From Nymphaea colorata (Eukaryota > Streptophyta > Magnoliopsida > Nymphaeales > Nymphaeaceae), in NCBI RefSeq assembly GCF_008831285.2, contig NC_045139.1, forward strand, positions 1,992,704 to 2,056,703: 64,000 nucleotides of DNA, in the 5' to 3' direction. Position 1 is the first letter of the stretch. Every line of letters begins with the position of its first letter. Below are positions 47,990-64,000 of this stretch, piece by piece. The translations under genes were made by a program, and so were the position numbers. The notes below the pieces were generated by a model that did not search any database, was not told the DNA's origin, and worked only from the letters and a program-made list of their open reading frames with translations.

Positions 47990-49277
47990 TTCTGTCCCTT
48001 TCTCTTCTGAGAAGTAGCCACAGGGATCTGATTCACAGCAATGAATTTGTAAGAGTGATGCTTAAATTGCTGATATATATATAAATTGACAGATAAGTCC
48101 TTATAAAGGTACTAAGGCTGGTGGCCCAAATTCATTTCATATAAATTATAGCTAGAAAAGATACTTCCATAAAAGGTCAAAGTATCTATTCTTACAAATT
48201 GCAAGCCACGGTATACGTGCAGTGACGATGGTTTTGCCAAAAAAGATGATCGAAAGTTTTGAGATTTCAATTTCCATAATTCCATGATACAACTACCAAA
48301 CACCTGCTGCCCATTTTAGGGTTGCTCGTCTTCGAAATCTTGGTTGAGAACTGTGACATTTTTTAGTGTACCATTGGATTTCTACTTTAACTCTAACGCA
48401 TTTTACCGTACTAAAATTCACAACTCTAAAGTTTGAAAGGAGCTGAAAATATAATTTTTCAAAATTTTTATATAAGTTAAACTATTTTTTTTTTAATTAT
48501 ATGTAGAGAGACAGAGACAGAGTTCCCCAAGCTAGGACCTTGAATCTCATATCTAAAGTATAAGATCCATGTTAATGTAAAATCTAATGGTTCAACCACC
48601 ATTACATTTTATATTCATGGTTAAATGCAAAAAAATTATCGATATATAAATCCAACAAGATCGAATCGGAGATCCGTGGAAATCTCAAATCACTTCAACT
48701 CGTCACTTCATAGCAGTAAAAAACTGGGAGAAGGTGAGTGACCTCACCTCTCATGAACTGCCAATTAGAGAACTAAATGTAACAAGTTAAACCAACGGGT
48801 CTGGTTCTTCCAGTGATTCCCCTGATATAAGCATCCTTAAATTGCATTTAGCTTGTCAGTGGCATTCAAAATAAGAACAAAATTTTGACATTTTAAAGAC
48901 ATTATATGAGAGTTTAGATAAGTTTCTTATTGGACCCCACCTCCATTAAATGCGTGGTTCCTTTTCCTTACTTTTTTTAAAGTTTTTATTTGAATGCCTT
49001 TTTCTTTTGTTTCCTCAAGGGTATTTTAAGATGCAGGCAAATATCAGAGAAATAAAAGCCAAGTTGAATGTGACATTTATTTAATACAGCGTTATATTCC
49101 CGTTATAATAACGATAAAAAGAGTGAAGGGAGAGGTGAGAAGCAGGTTAACTATTTGCCGCCTGGCCGTTCGAGGACTCTCAGCAGTGAAACCGCAGCTT
49201 TGGCTCCGTGGGGTTGGCCGCCACCGTATGGAAACTCAGCACTAGTTCGAACCTCCCCTCTCGTTCTGTACTTCGTC

Positions 49278-49285
49278 TATAAAAG
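49278..49285 (+). promoter_or_regulatory. TATA box of the helicase gene
   Basis: TATAAAAG in a GC-richer promoter context. It predicts transcription from about 49310. The likely leader exon runs to 49610, where CG|GTGAGT is a good donor, and the next leader exon starts at 50734 or 50847 (both follow TTTGCAG-type acceptors). The leader exon contains a five-codon upstream frame starting at ATG near 49597. Confidence 0.6.
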
Positions 49286-49465
49286 GGTGAGGGGACGGCA
49301 AAAGGAACGGCTCATGTTTTTTCGCGCGGTCCTTGGAGGCGGGCGGGCAAGCGAGAGGAAATCGGAGTCTCCGGCGGGCGCGCGGAAAAAGTGAGCCAAT
49401 CGGCGAGGAGGGCGAGGCGACAGAGCTCCGTCGTTCTTTCTCAAGCCCCTACCTTGGCTGCTTGA

Positions 49466-49468
<3 letters not shown>

Positions 49469-49531
<63 letters not shown>
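49469..49531 (+). repeat. (TC)n microsatellite in the helicase 5' leader
   Basis: About 31 TC dinucleotides without interruption, between the TATA box and the first leader donor, so probably transcribed. CT-rich leaders are common in plant genes and can affect transcription or translation. Confidence 0.9.
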
Positions 49532-49536
<5 letters not shown>

Positions 49537-50899
49537 CGTGGGTCTAGGGTTGTAAAAGAGTGAATTTGTTTGGTTTGGGTTGAAGATTGAGCCATGATGA
49601 TTGTGAATCGGTGAGTCTTTGGTTGTTGTTTGATTTTTATCTGGCACTTGGAGCTAGGGTTTTTCTTTTTTTGGGTGGGTGGTGTCAGATCGGTATGGGA
49701 GGAACTTGAGTTAAGGGCTTGTGAAAATCTCGGTGGTTTCTTTTGCTTTGGGTTGGTGTTAGATGCACAGGTCGTGTGACTCGTTTTGGGATTGTTCGTG
49801 GGAACTAGGGTCATAGGACATAGAGAATGGATCATTCGGTTTTTTGCGCAGAGTTCGATTTTGGTTTTAGGCCTCGATGAAACTTGGTGATTTTGTTTCC
49901 TTTGGATGGATGTTAGGGGCCTAAGGATATCTGAAAGGTTGGTGGTTCGATTGTGTTTGGGGCCATTTTGGGCGCGCTGTTTGAGAATGAGTGATTCGCA
50001 TCCTTTCGAAGAAATCTGTGCCCAGACTAGGGTTTTGATGGACTGGATGGTTCAGCTTGTTTCAGAGAGAGCTTGGAGTTTGGGAAGAGTAGTTTCGGTC
50101 TTTCCAGGCATGGCGTTTGGTTTGGAGATGTTGCTGTTTAGTACGTTTTTGTGGGGGTTCTTTATCGTTTAGTATGTTCTGTCTTAAGTTCGGTTGTTGA
50201 TTCGTAATTGCGTTTAGTTTTGACATGAATGTTTGTCGAGTTTGAGAGTGATCCACTTGTATTGAACATAAGCTTCCTGAGCCATCGGTTTCGGATATCC
50301 CGATACAAGCAATTCTACTTTTGGGTGTGATAGAATTTGTTTTTATCACTTTTTTTATTATAAAAGTATAAAAGCTAGCAATTTTTTTTTCAGAATGTTG
50401 CCTTTTAATGCGGTTTTAGATTATACATATTGATATATAAAAGATCTTTCTGCCCAAGTGATGTGAAATATCTGCACCTGTGGATGCAGCGGATTCCTAG
50501 TTGCTGAAGCTTCACGTTTTAATTTCTCCAATATTATTGATTTTTCCGAAAAGAGATTCTTGAACCTGGGCTGCATTGGATTAACAATGCTTCTCCGGAC
50601 TAAAAGTTTTCTCATATTTTGTGAATGTTTGTGATTAGTATTATTGGGTGCCATATGTACAGCAAAAAGGGTCCAGCAGCTTTTGATGTCCTTGTGGGCA
50701 AGCTTTAATCAATATGCTGTTTGACTTTTGCAGGAAACTTAAAGTTGGTAGTGATATCTGTAGTGGTTGAGTGTGGGCTCTAAACCTTTGGGAGTTTAGT
50801 GAAGTCTGCCTTTGGTATCTCAGTCTCTCAACATTTGACTTTGCAGATTATAAGGTTTTAAAGGCTCTGCAAAGTTGCCTTCATCAGTACCGAAACTTT

Positions 50900-58997
<8,098 letters not shown>

Positions 58998-61900
58998 GTT
59001 GGATGGGGTTCCGGCGGCCTATGGCAGGTTTATTGTGATGATTTTGACCACATAATGATGTTAATTCTCAAGGGTGGGTGGGTTTATGTTGATGTAATTC
59101 TGTTTGTTTCCCTCTGAAGCATATTTTGGGGACTGTAGTGGAGGAAACAGATTTGTAACAAACCAGTATGACAATCCTCTTCCAAAAAACTCAAAAAGGT
59201 ATGAATATCATTGTTTTTTTTTTTTTTTTTGTGTCACGTCAAAGTCGTTGCGGCTTCGCCCACAGCAGTTGCAAATGGTGATCAAACTTTTCGATTATCC
59301 AATTTCTCCAATGCCCACTGCAGTTGGTCTACATGGAAGTTCGATTCAATTCGTGTCCTTTGCGTGTCACAACTTGCCGATGGGGAATTTATTCGAACGC
59401 TATAATCCAGCCATGGTGGATTGAATATTCTGTTCCTGCATGGTTCCAATTTTGATAGACTCGAGTACAAACTTATTTTAATGTGTAAAGATGTGGGCGT
59501 GGTTATCAGGAAGCGTACTTCCCTCTTCAAAAAATTGATGTGCCTTTCCGCTTCTGAAGTGCTTCGCCCATCCTTGTATCTCTTTTACCGAACCCAGCGG
59601 CTGCGAGGCAGGCTCCATTCTTTTGTTGATCACGAACGATCAAAGGATACAAAGAATCAATCAATAAGAAGCAAAAGTACAGCAACACATTAATTTGGGC
59701 ACTTAATCTACAGGAAGATTATCCTACTCAGTCCCATCATTACATGGATCATCAACACATAATAGGCCCTTCTCACAACCCTTCTCCCAGCGCCAGGGAA
59801 ACCTGTTCAGAAATGCAGTTAGAAATTCTTCCGCCTCCCACACCTGATTTCTGCCACAGGTATACCCCAGCAAAAATACAGTAATCCACTTCTGATCGGA
59901 GACCGAAGTCATTTTCTGCATATTCCTCATAATACAAGCAGAGGAAATGCACCATCCTCAGCCTAAAAATAAGCCAAGGATAAGGCTTGATTCTGATCAT
60001 CATCCATAACTCTGTCTCCCTTTTAAACTTCAGCGTCCATGGGGAACCACAATATAGATACTTCATATTCCCCCATAGTCCCACCACCAATTCCTGACAA
60101 TCTCCCTTCCCTCGTTATGAAGGACTGCATTTTGATTCATCCATGTTTTACAGAGCCATTTCCTCAACCATTTCGCCTTAATTCTCTGTTTACTCCACTA
60201 CGACCACTTCTAATGGAACTTTTCAATCTCTCCTTGATTCAGAATCTCGCTTCTAACATGTGTAATACTCCACATTGGTTTTCACTCCATTACATTTCAG
60301 GAAAATCATGTGATATTGACTCCGCCTTGCATTGGCAGACAGAAGATCTATTAGCAAGCAGGTTGCCCTTTCTTTGGAGTCTATTCAAAATTGGCACTCT
60401 CCCTATCGCCAGGAAACAGGTCCGTTCGGCCCTGGGAATGGCGTCAACATGCTTAATGCAAAGGCGAGTGCACCTTCCTACTTAGCTAATAGTCGAAACA
60501 GGAGTTACTGCTCCTGAAAAGCCACTTATCTTTGTCAGTAACAAGTTCAGCGTCAACTTTCTCTATCTCTTTTTCGGATAAGCAGGACGTCAACACGCTT
60601 ACCTTTCAGAAAAGAAGGCTGAACTGTACACCCGTTAATTAGAGTGTTGTGATTCCACCATTTACAGTGGTGGATAGCACCCATGAGAATCAAACTTATG
60701 ACCAACCTGTCCAACTAACTCTTGGGCACTTCCTGCATCTCTTGAGAAATTACAAAAAAATAAAAATGCAAAAAACTCCAGTCACTGTTCTGAAAGGATG
60801 TCAAATCTTTTGGTTCTTTTCCAAGCTTCTGCTCTTGATCAAGAACATTTGTGTTCCCGTCTAATCATAATTAGTAGCGATCTTTTCTTACGGAACGCCA
60901 ACACAAAGGTCATGTTTTCTCTGCGGCCCAAAAAAATTACAGGGGAAATCCCAAACAAATAGCCAGAAATTCCAAACTTGAATTGAATGCAATCTTTCAG
61001 TTGGATCGGGCTACGGTCACATCCAGATGTTCATCAGATCCATTTACACCGTAGACCATATCTGTTTGCCTTGGAAGCGAAAGTGTTCTTAACGGCAGCA
61101 TGTTCAAAATTGAAAGTCAAAATTTAAATGCATTTAGAGACATGGTAATGGAAGCTAGGCAGAATAATCGTGATTTATTGCACATTGATTATGTCTGGTT
61201 GAATAAGACTAACCATGCATTACCGTTTTGTTAGGGCCCCTAATTCCTTAATCACTCCCTTTATCCTTGCATGGAATGTAATTGCTATCAATTAATTAAC
61301 ATCTTAACTACCCTTCTTGTTTAAGTCCATTTAAAATAAAATAAACAGAAAAAGGAAGGTTGGAATTTGAATATGACCATCTGCTCTTCTCAATCGGCCT
61401 AATCCATTATCAGTCTCATTAATTTGAAATTGAACGGCACATTTATTTTACTTTTACTTTTTAAAATTTTAAGTATACAGTGTTTGTACAATGAAATTTG
61501 TTGTGGATATAACTATGGGCTAAACAACAACGGTTCGGGCCATTTCTGATTAGGGAAAATTTTCTTTTCAACACCTGAAAAAAAAAAAAATCAGACATGC
61601 AAAAATATGAGAAACACTAAAACTACATATAGGTTGGTACAGAACAAAATAATCAGCAGACAAATATTGTAAGCATTTTGTACTAATCAACTATTATTTT
61701 TCTAGGCAGTTAATGTTTTTCTTTCTTTGAAATGCAGTTAGCAGCATTTTGCACACGTATCGACTTAATAGAAAAAATGAATTCAGAAAGTTTAAAAGAA
61801 GAATGGGGAATCATGCAATTTGCAATAGCATGACTGTAGAAAATTCTGAATATATGTGTAAATATAACAAAAGAAATGAATTCAGAAAATTTAATAGAAG

Positions 61901-62433
61901 AATGGGGAATCATGCAAATCTTGGATAAAGACAACAAATTTTCAAATAATAATCCATGAGAAAAATTATAAACAACGGATATATGAGACATTTTCCAACT
62001 TTTCAAGTTTTCAACAATGGGCTATTATTTTGCACGTTTCTCGTTGGCCACCCCCTCGTGATTTTTCATTTATTCTCATAAATGCTCTTTGCGTTTCTGA
62101 AATAAAACCCTAAAATTGAGGGAGGCCTATTGGGGTGTCGCCACGTGTCACCATTCTAATTTGACTTGAGTCTTCTAAATAAGGGAAGCGGAGCAATTCC
62201 ATGAACACATAAATTCCTCTTACTCTTAGAAAGGAATTTGAAAAGTCACAACGGGGGGAGTGATTCAGGCCGTTGGATCCAGACAAGATCATCGGTCATG
62301 AGTTGAGTCCTTTCACAAGAGCGAAGCAAACACTTGGTCTAATCACAGACAGACTCAACAGCTGTACTGAATAAATTGCCCTGCAATTTGAGCCTCTTCT
62401 CATTTCAAATTGTGATTTGCTCTCAGATATATC
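58998..62433. other. Intergenic region between helicase and MYB gene
   Basis: The first 200-300 bases are the probable helicase 3' UTR. Several open frames of 60-150 codons between 59280 and 60520 lie on both strands; none has a domain I recognise, though the minus strand at 59724-60090 has protein-like composition. Direct repeats lie at 61779-61920. From 60900 on it is AT-rich, ending in the MYB promoter, where no convincing TATA box was seen. Confidence 0.5.
61779..61920. repeat. Two-copy direct repeat, period 99 bases
   Basis: GAATTCAGAAA.TTTAA.AGAAGAATGGGGAATCATGCAA occurs at 61779 and again at 61878 with two differences. Non-coding, about 0.5 kb upstream of the MYB start codon. Confidence 0.85.
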
Positions 62434-63707
62434 ATGGACGGCTGGTGTGATTTTCCGGTAGATTTAGCTTTCCGGCCGGCGTGCAAAGCCGTGCATGGAG
62501 ATGGATTTTCATCCAGTCATTTGGGTTCTATGTCCAAGCCTTCACCTTCAATTGCCGTTGACGCGTTCACCTATACCAACATACTTCATTTCCATCCTAG
62601 CTCATCAAATTTCTTACTGGGTGGCTACCAGAATCCAGCGATTGCGCTTGCCGGCCGGCATGAGAATGCCGGTTTCTTGGGTTATTTCGGGTGTGAAGCA
62701 GATGCTTTTCCGTTGGGAATTGAGGATTTCCTTGGTGAAAATGATGTGGTTGGGTCTTGCTTTAGTGAAGCAGTCGTGGATGGTGCGGTTGACAGGAGGA
62801 AGAATGGAGAAACATATGAAGAAGACATTTCTTGTGTCACCACAGGTGATCAAATGGGGTTTCTTGGTCGTGGCCTTGGAAAGAAGAAGGTCAATTCAAG
62901 CAAGAAAACAAGTAAGAATCAGAAGAAGGGAAATGTGATCAAGGGGCAATGGACGGACGATGAAGACAGGTAAAAATGGAATGGAGGGAAATGATGACTG
63001 AATTTTCTTTAAAATACATACGCAATAGATCCTTTTTTTTCATTTTAAATTTGGTTTCTTTTTGTGACTGTTCCCTATCATAATATGCATTCGTTTACTT
63101 TGAAAATATATTTCAACTAATTAGGCAACAAAAACTCAGGAAGTTACTGAGCATATTTGCCAAATTGTTTGCTATGAGCCGGATATACAGGACCACTGAA
63201 AGAAAGAATAGTTTTATTGATATATATATGTAGGTGAAACCACAGGAAAGAATCGAGCAAAAGATGGCAGTTTTTTTATCTAAATCAGAGTTTTACTATC
63301 TTTGCTGCCATTCCTTGTGGTTATTAAAGCAAACAGAAGGAAAGTCCAGTTGGATTTAATGTGACAATTGAAGGAAAAGTCAGTATAGGATTTCTTAATT
63401 TTAGAGATCAACCATTGCTAGATTGAGCTACCAACAACGATCTGAAGGCCGATTTATCGTGCCTAATTCATGCTATGCTTGCAAAGTTAAGGCACAACAC
63501 ACATGAAGACTGCAATCGAACGATGCTGCTTCGTTCATGTTATTTTACCAAGATGTCACACAGTTACAGCAAAACTTTTCGTTTGTGGAAAAATTTTTCT
63601 TTTCCTTGGATGTAACATCTCTAGAAATCTAGTTTCTCTTTTCCTTGGACGTAACATCTCTAGAAAGATAGCCTGAGAATCGGTAATTCTTATTAGCATG
63701 CTTACTT

Positions 63708-63745
<38 letters not shown>

Positions 63746-63903
63746 GCTGTTATTGATCAGACTGATCATGCGTGCAGGCTATTGAGGCGTCTGGTTGAAC
63801 AGTTTGGTTTGAGGAAATGGTCTCATATAGCCCAGATGCTGAAGGGGAGAGTAGGCAAACAGTGCCGTGAAAGATGGCACAACCATCTGCGCCCTAATAT
63901 CAA

Positions 63904-63941
<38 letters not shown>

Positions 63942-64000
63942 TGTTTTGACGTTACATGTCTTAAACTTCTGAAGATCTAAACTGTTAACTTGCAATGCAG
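62434..64000 (+). CDS. R2R3-MYB transcription factor, MYB98/MYB118-type, 3' part outside window
   Basis: Nuclear DNA-binding regulator. Exon 1 62434-62969 and exon 2 63778-63904; the window's last bases TGCAATGCAG are the acceptor of exon 3. The 221 residues seen are a diverged N-terminal region (1-145), a Lys-rich probable nuclear signal (about 148-168, KKKVNSSKKTSKNQKK), and the complete R2 repeat with its three regularly spaced Trp residues: GQWTDDEDR, RKWSHIAQML and CRERWHNHLRPNIK. R3 and the activation region are missing. The GQWT...GRVGKQCRERWHNHLRPNIK signature is that of the Arabidopsis MYB64/98/115/118/119 group, which controls female gametophyte and embryo development; the exact orthologue cannot be told. 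The intron between the exons falls early in R2. The ATG is the first in frame and starts MDGWCDFPVD. Confidence 0.92.
63709..63743. repeat. (CT)n microsatellite near a MYB splice acceptor
   Basis: About 17 CT dinucleotides, 35 bases before the acceptor of MYB exon 2. It may serve as an extended polypyrimidine tract. A second CT tract (63907-63938) starts right after the exon 2 donor GTGT. Confidence 0.9.

Larger units (their letters stand above)
45360..49277. other. Intergenic region between methyltransferase and helicase
   Basis: The first several hundred bases are probably 3' UTR and flank of the methyltransferase. A two-copy direct repeat lies at 46211-46369. An open frame at 46823-47059 has no recognisable domain and is not called a gene. 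A decayed CGAGCT-rich MITE lies at 47060-47452 and a (TA)n tract at 47955-47987. From 48300 to 49080 the sequence is AT-rich and featureless. Confidence 0.55.

Noticed and set aside
50771-50899. Helicase start at 50771
   Set aside because: Acceptor-like TTTGCAG sequences at 50733 and 50846 mark this as spliced leader or intron; the conserved N-terminus of this helicase class begins with MA at 50900.

Overview
This window is nuclear DNA of a flowering plant. The evidence is multi-exon genes with AT-rich GT-AG introns, plant-only families (pectin-degrading polygalacturonases, a subfamily XII LRR receptor kinase, a domains-rearranged methyltransferase, a WW-domain DEAD-box helicase, an R2R3-MYB factor), remnants of Copia, hAT and probably CACTA elements, and many (TA)n and (CT)n microsatellites. 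The species cannot be fixed from sequence alone. No organellar, viral or bacterial block was seen.

Layout. 1-4056, minus strand: polygalacturonase gene PG1 (5' two thirds; its 3' end lies before base 1). 4057-10154: intergenic. 10155-14921, minus strand: a second, complete polygalacturonase (PG2) of a different clade. 14922-18120: intergenic, with a probable CACTA remnant and a diverged second copy of the receptor-kinase promoter. 18121-22080, plus strand: a complete non-RD LRR receptor kinase with its own TATA box, W-box and palindromic TGACGTCA site. 23196-23640: decayed Copia fragment. 23650-28470: intergenic, with one unidentified coding-like patch. 28470-39900: array of three large diverged repeat copies plus a short fourth piece. 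One copy carries a clean 961-bp hAT-type insertion that contains a broken histone H3 fragment. 40633-45359, plus strand: a DRM2-like de novo DNA methyltransferase, intact from the first supported exon to its stop. 49278-58997, plus strand: a WW-domain DEAD-box RNA helicase with a long 5' leader and an RS/RGG tail. 62434-64000, plus strand: the first two coding exons of an R2R3-MYB of the MYB98/MYB118 type; the window ends exactly on the next splice acceptor.

How they relate. The genes do not form a pathway or operon; each plant gene is transcribed alone. PG1 and PG2 both predict secreted wall enzymes on the same strand, but their sequence classes differ, so they are not a recent tandem pair. 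The methyltransferase sits directly beside the repeat array, and repeats of that kind are typical targets of RNA-directed methylation; that link is only an inference from position.

The best candidates for something not previously described are the hAT-type element with the captured H3 fragment (8-bp target duplication, terminal inverted repeats and two matching empty sites in the same window), the duplicated immune-receptor promoter, and the repeat array that ends at the methyltransferase gene. I found no wholly new biochemical system.
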